Below, in pieces: positions 18,113-26,369 of a stretch of 64,000 bases of DNA. The notes below the pieces were generated by a model. That model made no database searches. It had not been told where the DNA came from and was given only the letters and a program-made list of their open reading frames with translations. Position numbers and translations under genes: made by a program. Location: positions 62,001-126,000 of the forward strand of contig NZ_BMTN01000021.1 of assembly GCF_014649695.1 (NCBI RefSeq). The letters run 5' to 3'. This stretch comes from Streptomyces kurssanovii. Its GTDB lineage: Bacteria; Actinomycetota; Actinomycetes; Streptomycetales; Streptomycetaceae. Every line of letters starts with the position of its first letter. Position 1 is the stretch's first letter.

Positions 18113-20284
18113 TCAGGACTGGACGGCAAGGACCAGCGGAAACACACCCTGCGCGCCCGCTCTGCGCAGCAGCCGCGACGCCACGGCCAGAGTCCAGCCG
18201 CTCTCCGAGTAGTCGTCCACCAGAAGAACAGGGCCGCCAGCGGCGGCCAGGGCCTCGGCCAGCTGTGGCGGCACGACGAGCGTCTCGTGCAGCGCCCGCA
18301 CCCGCTGCGCGCTGTTGGTGCGCAAAACGTGTGCGTCCAGTGCCTCCGGCACGTACTCGAGGGTGCCGAGCACGGGCATCCTGCCGACCTGCCCGATACG
18401 GCTCCCGAGAGAGCCGATCAGACGGGGCCTGGTGCGGGAGGCGATCGTGACCACGCCCACGGGCCGCGCCGGCGCGTCCACGGCCCCGGAGGCCCATCCG
18501 CCCGGTCCCTTGGCCCAGTCGGCGAGCACGGTCACGACCGCGTCGGCCATGTCGTCGGGAACGGGGCCGTCCGGTGCCTGCGGAGCGAACATCGGGCGCA
18601 GGCGGTTCCCCCAGCCGATGTCCGAAAGCCGCCCCAGCGCCCGCCCGGTGAAGGACTGCTCACCTTCCGGGATCCGGCCTTTGAGGGCGACGCCGACGGC
18701 GGCCAGTCCGGTCGGCCACATCTTGCGGGGCTCTACGTCGACGCCCGGCCTGCCGAGCTCCCCGCGTGCCGCGTCCAGAGCCCCCGCCGACACCTTGTCA
18801 CTGAAACGCGCTCCGGAGCAGTTGTCGCAACGTCCGCAGGGCGTCGCCTCCTCGTCGTCGAGCTGGCGCCTCAGGAACTCCATCCGGCACCCGCTGGAGC
18901 GGGCGTACTCGCGCATCGCCTGCTGCTCGGCCGCCCGCTGGCGGGCCACCCACGCATAGCGTTCCGCGTCGTAGGACCACGGCTGTCCCGTCGTGGTCCA
19001 GCCGCCCTTGACCCGGCGCACCGCGCCGTCCACGTCGAGCACCTTGAGCATCGTTTCGAGCCGCGTGCGCCGTAGTTCCACCAAGGGCTCCAGCGCGGGC
19101 AGGGACAACGGCCTGTCCGCCTGCGCCAGCACGTCGAGCGTGCGCCGCACAAGCTCCTCGGGAGGGAAGGCGACGGACGCGAAGTACTGCCAGATCGCCT
19201 CGTCCTCCTTACCGGGCAGAAGGAGCACCTCCGCATGCTCCACGCCACGGCCTGCGCGGCCCACCTGCTGGTAGTAGGCGATCGGCGACGAAGGGGAGCC
19301 AAGGTGCACGACGAAGCCGAGATCCGGCTTGTCGAACCCCATGCCCAGTGCCGAGGTCGCGACCAGCGCCTTTACGCGGTTCGCGAGCAGGTCCTCCTCC
19401 GCCTGCTGGCGGTCCGCGTTCTCCGTGCGTCCGGTGTACGAGGTCACGGTGTGACCGCACTGGCGCAGGTACGCGGTCACCTCCTCGGCGGCGGCGACCG
19501 TCAGTGTGTAGATGATGCCGGAGCCCGGCAGCTCCCCGAGATGGTCGGCCAGCCAGGCGAGACGCCCGGCGGCGTCCGGGAGTTGCAGCACTCCGAGGCT
19601 CAGGCTCTCCCGGTCCAGCGGGCCGCGCAGCACCAGGGCGTCCGTGCCCGCGCCCGTGCCGAGCTGCTCCGCGACGTCCGCCGTGACCCGCGCATTGGCG
19701 GTGGCGGTCGTCGCGAGGACGGGGACGCCGGCGGGAAGCTCGGCGAGCATCGTGCGCAGCCTGCGGTAGTCGGGACGGAAATCATGGCCCCAGTCCGAGA
19801 TGCAGTGGGCCTCGTCCACCACGAGCAGTCCGGTCGCGGCCGAGAGCCGGGGCAGTACCTGGTCGCGGAAGTCGGGATTGTTCAGCCGCTCGGGGCTCAC
19901 GAGCAGGACATCGACCTCACCAGCGGCGACCTCGGACTGGATCGTCTCCCATTCCTCGGTGTTCGACGAGTTGATCGACCGGGCGCGGATGCCCGCCCGG
20001 GCCGCCGCCTCCACCTGGTTGCGCATGAGCGCGAGCAGGGGAGAGACGATCACGGTGGGGCCGCTGCCGCGTGCCCGCAGCAGGGACGTGGCGACGAAGT
20101 AGACCGCGGACTTTCCCCACCCGGTCCGCTGGACGACCAGCGCACGGCGCTTGTCAGCGACGAGGGCCTCGATGGCCCGCCACTGGTCCTCACGCAGCCG
20201 GGCACGGCCGGAGGTGTCGGAGACGAGCCGGGCCAGTACGGAATCGGCGGAAGCCCGAAGCTCCGCGCGGTCTGCGTTGGTCAT
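18113..20284 (-). CDS. RecQ-family DNA helicase with C-terminal phosphoribosyltransferase-like domain
   Basis: RecQ helicases unwind recombination and repair intermediates 3' to 5'. The 723-aa protein has Walker A (RTGWGKSAVYF), DEAH (VVDEAHCISDWGHDFRPDYRRL), TTATAN and the motif VI region YYQQVGRAGRG, covering about residues 1-370. A zinc-binding cluster CxxCxxC (TPCGRCDNCSG, plus SGCRMEF upstream) follows near 480. The last 130 residues carry VLLVDDYSESGWTLAVASRLLRRAG, a phosphoribosyl-pyrophosphate-binding loop of type I phosphoribosyltransferases. The ATG at 20284 (MTNADR) is preferred over a longer frame. It is divergent from a DUF4192 gene. Confidence 0.87.
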   Translation of the reverse strand: MTNADRAELRASADSVLARLVSDTSGRARLREDQWRAIEALVADKRRALVVQRTGWGKSAVYFVATSLLRARGSGPTVIVSPLLALMRNQVEAAARAGIRARSINSSNTEEWETIQSEVAAGEVDVLLVSPERLNNPDFRDQVLPRLSAATGLLVVDEAHCISDWGHDFRPDYRRLRTMLAELPAGVPVLATTATANARVTADVAEQLGTGAGTDALVLRGPLDRESLSLGVLQLPDAAGRLAWLADHLGELPGSGIIYTLTVAAAEEVTAYLRQCGHTVTSYTGRTENADRQQAEEDLLANRVKALVATSALGMGFDKPDLGFVVHLGSPSSPIAYYQQVGRAGRGVEHAEVLLLPGKEDEAIWQYFASVAFPPEELVRRTLDVLAQADRPLSLPALEPLVELRRTRLETMLKVLDVDGAVRRVKGGWTTTGQPWSYDAERYAWVARQRAAEQQAMREYARSSGCRMEFLRRQLDDEEATPCGRCDNCSGARFSDKVSAGALDAARGELGRPGVDVEPRKMWPTGLAAVGVALKGRIPEGEQSFTGRALGRLSDIGWGNRLRPMFAPQAPDGPVPDDMADAVVTVLADWAKGPGGWASGAVDAPARPVGVVTIASRTRPRLIGSLGSRIGQVGRMPVLGTLEYVPEALDAHVLRTNSAQRVRALHETLVVPPQLAEALAAAGGPVLLVDDYSESGWTLAVASRLLRRAGAQGVFPLVLAVQS

Positions 20285-20394
20285 GCACCCATGCAACCCG
20301 ATGACACCGACAAAGCGCGAACGAGCCCGTGACCTGTGGACAACTTTATCCACAGGGGTCGCGGCGGGTGGGGCAGGCACGGGACCGTCAGGGC

Positions 20395-21777
20395 ATGAAC
20401 AAGCACCACGACCTCACCGGATCAGGCCCCGACCAGCAGATCACCCTGCGCGGCCCTGGCGAACTCGCCGACGCGCTTCCGTACATGATGGGCTTCCACC
20501 CGACCGACTCGATCGTGCTCGTCGCCCTGCACGGCAGCAATGGACGCTTCGGCGGACGGCTGCGGCTCGGAATTCCGCGTTCGCCACGGGAATGGGAGCC
20601 CGTAGCGGCCCAGCTCGCGGAGTGTCTGATCCGGGGCAGCGGACGCCGCGGGCCACGCCCCGACGGCATCGTCGTGTTCCTGTGCCAGGACCCGGTCGGC
20701 GATGAGACGGGCGACCGGGTGATGGAGCGCCTGCGCCCGCTCGCGCAGCGGCTGCGCACCGCCTGCGGAGGCCTCGACGTGCCCGTGTACGAGGCACTGT
20801 GCATTTCCGACGGCCGTTTCTGGAGCTATTGCTGTCCTGATGCCCGCTGCTGCCCGCCCGACGGCACGCCGCTCGCTCTGCCGGGCACGTCGGTCATGGC
20901 GGCCGCGGCGGCGTACGCGGGTGTCCGGGTGCGTGGAAGCCTGCGCGACATGGAGCGGCGGTTCGCCCCGCTGCCCGGGCCGGCGACGGAGGACCAGGTA
21001 CGAGCGCTGGACGCCGCGGGCGCCGTACTGACCTCCAGGATTCTCGACGCGCAGGGCCGGCAGGAGGTCGCCGACGAGACCGTCGAGCTGGCCCGCCTCC
21101 TGCTGGAACGGATGGCGGAAGCCCCTCGTGCCGACGGTGATCCCGCTGCCGACGCCGAGGACGACCGGCTCGTCTCGGACGACGAAGCCGCCGCGGTGAT
21201 CCTCGGCCTGCAGGACCGGGAGACCAGGGACCGGGCGGCGCAATGGATGGAGGGGGAGGAAGCAGCTCCGGCCCTGCGTCTCTGGCGTGTTCTGTCGAGG
21301 CGCTGCGCCGGGCCTTACACGGAGCACGCCGCCGCGACGCTCACCCTCGCCGGATGGGTGTCCTGGTCCGTCGGCGACGAGCCCGGCGCACGCGTGGCAC
21401 TGGGGCTCGCCCTCCGGGCGGACCCCGAGTATGTCTTCGCACGCCTGCTGCACCAGGCGTGCAACGAAGGGCTGGATCCGGAAGCGGTGCGCCGTTGCCT
21501 GCGGAGCCAACGGGACGTCCCGTCGCAGGTGACACCGTCAGCACCCTGCCCCGACGCGCACCGGGCCCCGGCCGGTCAGCGGCGTCGCGTCAGGCCCGTC
21601 AGGCCCGTCAGGCCCGTCAGGCCGTCCGCCGCTGAGCCGGACGAGGCCGGCTCGCACCGCAGGCACCCCCGGAGCGGTGCCGCGCCCGGCCGCCCACGCC
21701 ATGGAACAGCGGCCGCTCGCGCTCGTACGCGTGCCGCACGACGCAGCAGGCAGCGCGGTGCCAGGAGCGGACGATGA
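20395..21777 (+). CDS. DUF4192 family protein
   Basis: The 460-aa protein starts with the family signature (LRGPGELADALPYMMGFHPTDSIVLVAL). It continues with AAAAYAGVRVRGSLRDMERRF and a helical C-terminal half (LTLAGWVSWSVGDEPGARVAL, ALRADPEYVFARLLHQACNEG). The function is unknown. The final 80 residues are Arg/Pro-rich and low in complexity, encoded partly by 9-bp repeats, so this tail may be unstructured. The ATG at 20395 follows the divergent RecQ-like gene by 110 bp. Confidence 0.85.
   Translation: MNKHHDLTGSGPDQQITLRGPGELADALPYMMGFHPTDSIVLVALHGSNGRFGGRLRLGIPRSPREWEPVAAQLAECLIRGSGRRGPRPDGIVVFLCQDPVGDETGDRVMERLRPLAQRLRTACGGLDVPVYEALCISDGRFWSYCCPDARCCPPDGTPLALPGTSVMAAAAAYAGVRVRGSLRDMERRFAPLPGPATEDQVRALDAAGAVLTSRILDAQGRQEVADETVELARLLLERMAEAPRADGDPAADAEDDRLVSDDEAAAVILGLQDRETRDRAAQWMEGEEAAPALRLWRVLSRRCAGPYTEHAAATLTLAGWVSWSVGDEPGARVALGLALRADPEYVFARLLHQACNEGLDPEAVRRCLRSQRDVPSQVTPSAPCPDAHRAPAGQRRRVRPVRPVRPVRPSAAEPDEAGSHRRHPRSGAAPGRPRHGTAAARARTRAARRSRQRGARSGR
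21589..21624 (+). repeat. Four tandem 9-bp repeats inside the DUF4192 gene
   Basis: The unit GTCAGGCCC occurs three times in a row, followed by a fourth copy with one changed base (GTCAGGCCG). It encodes a repeating Val-Arg-Pro tract. The 9-bp unit keeps the frame, so copy number can vary without disrupting the gene. Confidence 0.85.
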
Positions 21778-22079
21778 CCGGACACCGGTGCGGTGGCCGA
21801 CGGCCCGTAGTGCGGCGGCTTTCGGTAGCCTCCGTGCTCCGTCCGGCATTGGGCAACTCCAACGGGCAACCCCCAGGGCAACGGTCGGGCGGTCCGCAGT
21901 GCCCAAGCGCCCGCATCGGCCCCGCGGCGCTCCGCAGTGGTCCAGCGACGGTCGAGCAGGCGGGCTCCACTCGGGAGGTGGGGGACCGACGGCGGTGGAC
22001 GTCCGGAGCCGGGCCGAAAACGATGGGCGCAGGCGTGGAAGGCTGTGTTTATCGTCAGGCAGACGACTATGATCGCCGC
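21778..22079. other. Intergenic gap before the Nudix gene
   Basis: No gene is seen. Near the 3' end a short inverted repeat TCGTC-AGGCA-GACGA (22052-22066) and a -10-like TATGAT (22068-22073) sit just before the Nudix start. They could be the promoter and an operator for that gene. Confidence 0.35.
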
Positions 22080-22844
22080 ATGTCGCCCTACGACCCGTCG
22101 GCCTTCCCGCCTTTTGCCGTCACTGTCGACCTGGTCGTGCTCACCGTGCGTCGGCATGCGCTCTGCGCCCTCGTCGTACGCCGCGGCGAGCCGCCGTTCC
22201 AGGGACGGTGGGCGTTGCCCGGAGGCTTCGTCAGGGGCGACGAGGACCTGTCGGCGGCGGCCGCGCGCGAACTGGCCGAGGAAACGGGACTGTGTGCCCA
22301 CGACCCCGCCTCTCCGGGATCGGCCAACGGTGCGCACCTGGAACAGCTCGCCACCTATGGCGACCCCAAGCGTGATCCTCGGATGCGGGTGGTGAGCGTC
22401 GCGCATCTCGTGCTCGCCCCGGACCTGCCGGCGCCCCGTGCCGGCGGCGACGCGAACAGCGCCCGTTGGGCGCCGGTCGAGGAGCTCCTGGCCCGGGACA
22501 CCGCTTTCGCACGGGAGGACGAACAAGAGGCGCCGCTCGCCTTCGACCACGCGGTGATCCTGGCGGACGGTGTGGAACGGGCCCGTTCCAAGATCGAGTA
22601 TTCGTCCCTGGCCACGGCGTTCTGCCCGCCGGAGTTCACGGTCGGAGAGCTGCGGAGGGTGTATGAGGCGGTGTGGGGCGTCGCCCTCGACCCCCGCAAC
22701 TTCCACCGCAAGGTGACCGGTACACCGGGATTCCTGGTCCCGGCCGGCGGCACGACCACCCGGCAGGGTGGCCGCCCCGCCCAGCTTTTCCGTGCCGGTG
22801 GCGCCACGATTCTGAACCCCCCGATGCTGCGGCCCGAGGTCTGA
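22080..22844 (+). CDS. Nudix hydrolase with C-terminal winged helix (NrtR-like)
   Basis: The 254-aa protein has an N-terminal Nudix domain with an intact Nudix box (GGFVRGDEDLSAAAAREL then AEETG). A C-terminal winged helix of the NrtR type follows (FTVGELRRVYEAVWG, NFHRKVTGTPGFL). NrtR proteins control NAD metabolism genes in response to ADP-ribose, usually with a degenerate Nudix box. Here the box is complete, so it may be an active ADP-ribose-type hydrolase, a regulator, or both. The ATG is at 22080. Confidence 0.82.
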   Translation: MSPYDPSAFPPFAVTVDLVVLTVRRHALCALVVRRGEPPFQGRWALPGGFVRGDEDLSAAAARELAEETGLCAHDPASPGSANGAHLEQLATYGDPKRDPRMRVVSVAHLVLAPDLPAPRAGGDANSARWAPVEELLARDTAFAREDEQEAPLAFDHAVILADGVERARSKIEYSSLATAFCPPEFTVGELRRVYEAVWGVALDPRNFHRKVTGTPGFLVPAGGTTTRQGGRPAQLFRAGGATILNPPMLRPEV

Positions 22845-23111
22845 TCCCGAGTCGGTGGCGGCGCGCCCAGGGCGCCGCGTACGCGGGCGCGTGCGCGCGG
22901 CATGGCGCAGCACGGCATGGCACGGCTCGAAGCGGCTCCCGGCAGTTCGAGGCGCGGGCCCATGGCGGGACGGAGGTGCGGTCTCTCGCCGTGGACTGAC
23001 ACCCGGGACGCCCGGCGATGCGCAAGAAGTTTGAAATGTCGAGTTATCTTGCTCCGGTATCCGTGCTGCCGCTGAGCGGTCTCACCTTCCGCGAGAGAGG
23101 CGAGAGAAGCG

Positions 23112-24983
23112 ATGCTCCAGGCCATCGGGCTGACCAGCACCCGCCGCAGAGAGCACCCGCCCGCCGTCGACGATCTCACCTTCGAAGCCCGCTCCGGTCG
23201 GGTCACCGTCCTGCTCGGCGCAAGCGGCGCGGGGAAGACGACGGCTCTGAGGCTCGTCCTGGGGCTCGAGGCCGGCCGCGGATTCACGTACTTCCGCGGC
23301 AACCCCTTGCATCGCATCGCCAACCCCGCGTGCGAGGTGGGGGCCCTCCTCGGCGATGTGCCGGGACATCCCGCCAGGACCGTGCGTGGTCAGTTGCGGA
23401 TGCTGAGCGCCGCTGTCGGGGTGCCCGCGTCCCGTGCCGACGAGCTGCTCGATGTCGTGGGCCTCGGCGGTCTCGCACAGGAGCAGCTGGGGAGACTCTC
23501 TCTCGGTATGGACCGCCGACTGGGGCTGGCGTCCGCCCTTCTCGGCGACCCGCAGACGCTGGTCCTCGACGACCCCGTCCGGGGGCTGTCGCCCCGCGAC
23601 AGAAGCTGGCTGTTCGCGCTGCTGCGGGCGCACGCCGCCCATGGCGGAACGGTTCTGTGCACGCTGCGCGAGCCCAAGGAGGCCGCCCGGATCGCCGATC
23701 GCGTCGTCATGCTGCACGAGGGGCGCCTGCTCGCGGACCAGGAGGCGGCAGAGTTCTCGCGGACCCGGCTCCGGCCCCGGGTCGCCATCCGCACCCCGCA
23801 CGCGGCCCGTCTCTCCGCCGTCCTGGCGCGCGAAGCACGCGCAGAGCGGCGCTCGGTCGAGGTGATCGCCGAGGGTAGCGGTGTGCTCGCCGTCTTCGGC
23901 AGCAGTTGCGCCGAGGTGGGGGAGACCGCTTTCCGGCACGGCGTGCTCGTCCACCGCCTCACCGAGGAGGTCGGCGACGCGGCTCCCGCGACCGAGACAG
24001 AGCCCTTCGGCGTGACCGCACCTGCCCGGAGTCCCGCACCCGTCCCGCCATCGACTGCCTCCCCTGTCTCAGCCCCTTTGCCGGGCTCAGCTCCTGTGCC
24101 GTCCGCAGCTTCGGAGCCTCCCGCTGCCCCGGCCGTAGCCCTCACGCCCGCCCCCGCCCGCGACGGCTCCGGCGGCGCGGCTGCTGTCCCGCGGGGACCG
24201 CGACCGGTGCGCGGTCCCCGGTGGCCACTGCGCTACGAGCTCCGCCGGCTCCTCGGTGTCCGGACCTCTCCGCTGATCGCTCTGGCCGCGGTTGCCGCTT
24301 CGCTCGCCCTGTGCCTCGTGCTCGCCCGGACCGGTGTGACCGCGGTGAAGCCGCACACCGTCGCCGCCTGGCCCGGCTTCCTGCCGCTGCCTCCGGCGGC
24401 GTTCGGGGCCGGGCTGATCGGCGCGCTCGCCTTCGGTGAGGAGTTCCGTTACCCCGCTCTCGCGTCCGCGCGGGGCACGGTGTCCCGCCGGCTGGGGCTG
24501 CTTCTGGCCAAGCTCGTCGTGACGGCGGCAGCCGCCGTCGTGCTCGCGGTGCTCGTGGTGGTCCTCGATGTGCAGGCGCTCCGACTGGTCTTCGGGCCGG
24601 AATCGGTGGCCGTGCCGCCCGACTGGTCCGCTCTGGCGGCCGGTTGGGGTGCCCTCTGTGTCGGCTGCGCGTGGTCGGGTCTGCTGGCCGCGGGAGTCTT
24701 CCGCGTCACCGCGGCAGGAGTCGCCGCGGTTCTCGCTGTGCCGGTCCTCGTGGCGCCCGTCGCACACAAGGTGCTCGTCGTACCGGCAGTCCGTTCGATC
24801 GCCGGGCTTCCCGGCAGGCTCCGGGAGCCGGCCTGGGTCGAGCTTCCGCAGCAGGCGGATCGCTGGCTCATTGCCGCGATGCGGTTGCCGGTGCAACCCG
24901 TGGGCGCCGCCCTGGTGTTGTCGCTGGTGGCCCTGATCTGCGCGTATGTCTTCACCGGCCTTCGACGGAGGGCCTTTTGGTGA
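23112..24983 (+). CDS. ABC transporter, ATPase and permease fused
   Basis: The 623-aa protein joins an N-terminal ABC ATPase (1-220) to a membrane domain (about 370-620, roughly six hydrophobic segments). A Pro/Ala-rich linker of about 85 residues lies between them. The ATPase has Walker A GASGAGKTT, a signature altered to LSLGMDRR and Walker B LVLDDP, where the usual catalytic Glu is Asp. These changes suggest slow ATP turnover. The substrate is unknown. It lies directly upstream of whiH, as I recall for S. coelicolor. The ATG at 23112 follows GAGAGAAGCG. Confidence 0.85.
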   Translation: MLQAIGLTSTRRREHPPAVDDLTFEARSGRVTVLLGASGAGKTTALRLVLGLEAGRGFTYFRGNPLHRIANPACEVGALLGDVPGHPARTVRGQLRMLSAAVGVPASRADELLDVVGLGGLAQEQLGRLSLGMDRRLGLASALLGDPQTLVLDDPVRGLSPRDRSWLFALLRAHAAHGGTVLCTLREPKEAARIADRVVMLHEGRLLADQEAAEFSRTRLRPRVAIRTPHAARLSAVLAREARAERRSVEVIAEGSGVLAVFGSSCAEVGETAFRHGVLVHRLTEEVGDAAPATETEPFGVTAPARSPAPVPPSTASPVSAPLPGSAPVPSAASEPPAAPAVALTPAPARDGSGGAAAVPRGPRPVRGPRWPLRYELRRLLGVRTSPLIALAAVAASLALCLVLARTGVTAVKPHTVAAWPGFLPLPPAAFGAGLIGALAFGEEFRYPALASARGTVSRRLGLLLAKLVVTAAAAVVLAVLVVVLDVQALRLVFGPESVAVPPDWSALAAGWGALCVGCAWSGLLAAGVFRVTAAGVAAVLAVPVLVAPVAHKVLVVPAVRSIAGLPGRLREPAWVELPQQADRWLIAAMRLPVQPVGAALVLSLVALICAYVFTGLRRRAFW

Positions 24984-25055
24984 TCATAGGGCGATCGGCT
25001 GTCAGTGAACTGCCCACAACGTCTTGGGGAATGCCCGTTTCTTTCCGATAAGGCG

Positions 25056-25080
25056 TCAATTGCGGGGTGAGCGCCGATCA
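25056..25080 (+). promoter_or_regulatory. Possible WhiG-type promoter of whiH
   Basis: GCCGATCA (25073-25080) resembles the -10 of WhiG/flagellar-type sigma promoters (GCCGATAA), with TCAA 13 bp upstream as a weak -35. Consensus spacing is about 15 bp, so the fit is imperfect. A second -10-like TCCGATAA lies at 25044-25051. whiH of S. coelicolor is known to depend on WhiG. Confidence 0.35.
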
Positions 25081-25143
25081 CCCTTTCGTGTGCTTTTCAC
25101 CAAAGACCTCAAGGGGCTCGGAAGCTGAGCCGACAAAGGATGC

Positions 25144-26031
25144 GTGAGTACCCTTGCGCGCACCATGATGCCCCCCGCCCGCCCCGCCGAGACCGGTCTG
25201 GCCGGTCCGGGCGAACTCGACCGCTACGGCTACGGGGAGTCGCCCGCGGCCGATCGCGTCGGTCCTCCCGCCTGGGAGGCGTCCGACACCGAGTTGGGCC
25301 GGGTGGGCCGCCGTACGGCAGGCAGCCGCGGTCGCGGCCTGCACGGCCAACTCGTCCAGCAGCTCGGCCAGATGATCGTCTCGGGCGATCTCGGGGCCGA
25401 CCGTCCGCTCGTCCCCGAGGAGATCGGTCAGCGCTTCGAGGTCTCCCGCACGGTCGTGCGCGAGTCCCTCCGTGTCCTCGAGGCGAAGGGGCTGGTCAGT
25501 GCCCGCCCCAATGTCGGCACCCGCGTCCGGCCCGTCAGCGACTGGAACCTCCTCGACCCCGACATCATCGAGTGGCGTGCCTTCGGCCCGCAGCGCGACG
25601 ACCAGCGCCGGGAGCTGAGCGAGCTGCGCTGGACGATCGAGCCGCTGGCCGCCCGGCTCGCCGCCGGTCACGGCCGAGAGGACGTCCAGCAGCGTCTCGG
25701 TGACATGGTCGAGATCATGGGCCATGCCCTGGCTCAGGGTGACGGCCTCACCTTTTCGCGCGCCGACGCCGAATTCCACTCCCTGCTCATCCAGCTCGCG
25801 GGCAACCGCATGCTCGAGCACCTGTCGGGGATCGTCTCGGCCGCGCTTCAGGTGTCCGGCGGCCCGGTCACGGGCTGTGACCGCCCGACCGAGGCGTCCC
25901 TGTCGCATCACGCCCACATCGCGGACGCCCTCGCCTCGGGTGACGCCCACGCCGCCGAGTCCGCCATGCGCCGGCTGCTCACCGTTCACCCGGAAGTGGA
26001 GCGAGCGGTCCCCGCGCCGCGTGAGCACTGA
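25144..26031 (+). CDS. whiH: Sporulation regulator WhiH (GntR family, FadR subgroup)
   Basis: WhiH is needed for sporulation septation in aerial hyphae. The 295-aa protein has an N-terminal extension, a winged helix (about 60-125, with FEVSRTVVRESLRVLEAKGLV) and a helical FCD ligand domain (about 135-285). The FCD metal-type residues are visible as ADAEFHSLL and SHHAHIADAL. The GTG at 25144 follows AAGGA; an ATG at 25168 is possible. Position between the ABC fusion and hrdB matches the known whiH locus. It is known to repress itself. Confidence 0.93.
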   Translation: MSTLARTMMPPARPAETGLAGPGELDRYGYGESPAADRVGPPAWEASDTELGRVGRRTAGSRGRGLHGQLVQQLGQMIVSGDLGADRPLVPEEIGQRFEVSRTVVRESLRVLEAKGLVSARPNVGTRVRPVSDWNLLDPDIIEWRAFGPQRDDQRRELSELRWTIEPLAARLAAGHGREDVQQRLGDMVEIMGHALAQGDGLTFSRADAEFHSLLIQLAGNRMLEHLSGIVSAALQVSGGPVTGCDRPTEASLSHHAHIADALASGDAHAAESAMRRLLTVHPEVERAVPAPREH

Positions 26032-26369
26032 CCGCGGCGGCGGTCGGCGCCTGCGACGCTGTTCGGGCTGCATGTCGCCGGATTCCCAGGGGGTCCGGCG
26101 ACTCGCTCCGCACCGATCGCACCACTTTGACCGTAAAGCGGCATTTGGGGTGTGACTCGGGCCACGTGGATTGGGCGTAACACTCCTCGAGACAGCGCGA
26201 TGACCTAAGAGGTGACAGCCGAGGAGGGAATACAGCCGCCGTACATGGCGCTGTGACAGCTCCTGGCTTTTGCCCGCGCCACCGGCACATCCGCAGCCCG
26301 GTGGTCGTCGGCTCCGGCCCGATCATGGGTGGGGCCGGAAGCCGTTTCCATCGTTCCGAGAGGTTGTTC
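26032..26369. other. Intergenic region with hrdB control signals
   Basis: This 338-bp gap has no gene. It holds the hrdB leader and the promoter candidate described separately. GGAAT at 26227-26231 followed 18 bp later by GCT only loosely resembles a SigR promoter. Confidence 0.5.
26127..26156 (+). promoter_or_regulatory. Candidate principal hrdB promoter
   Basis: TTGACC (26127-26132) and TGTGAC (26151-26156) are spaced 18 bp apart, about 215 bp upstream of the hrdB start. This leaves a long leader, in keeping with hrdB of S. coelicolor. Confidence 0.42.

Noticed and set aside
21589-21624. CRISPR-like array
   Set aside because: The 9-bp units have no spacers and encode part of a protein.
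26227-26252. SigR promoter for hrdB (GGAAT, 18 bp, GCT)
   Set aside because: The -10 lacks GTT, so the match is too weak to list as a site.
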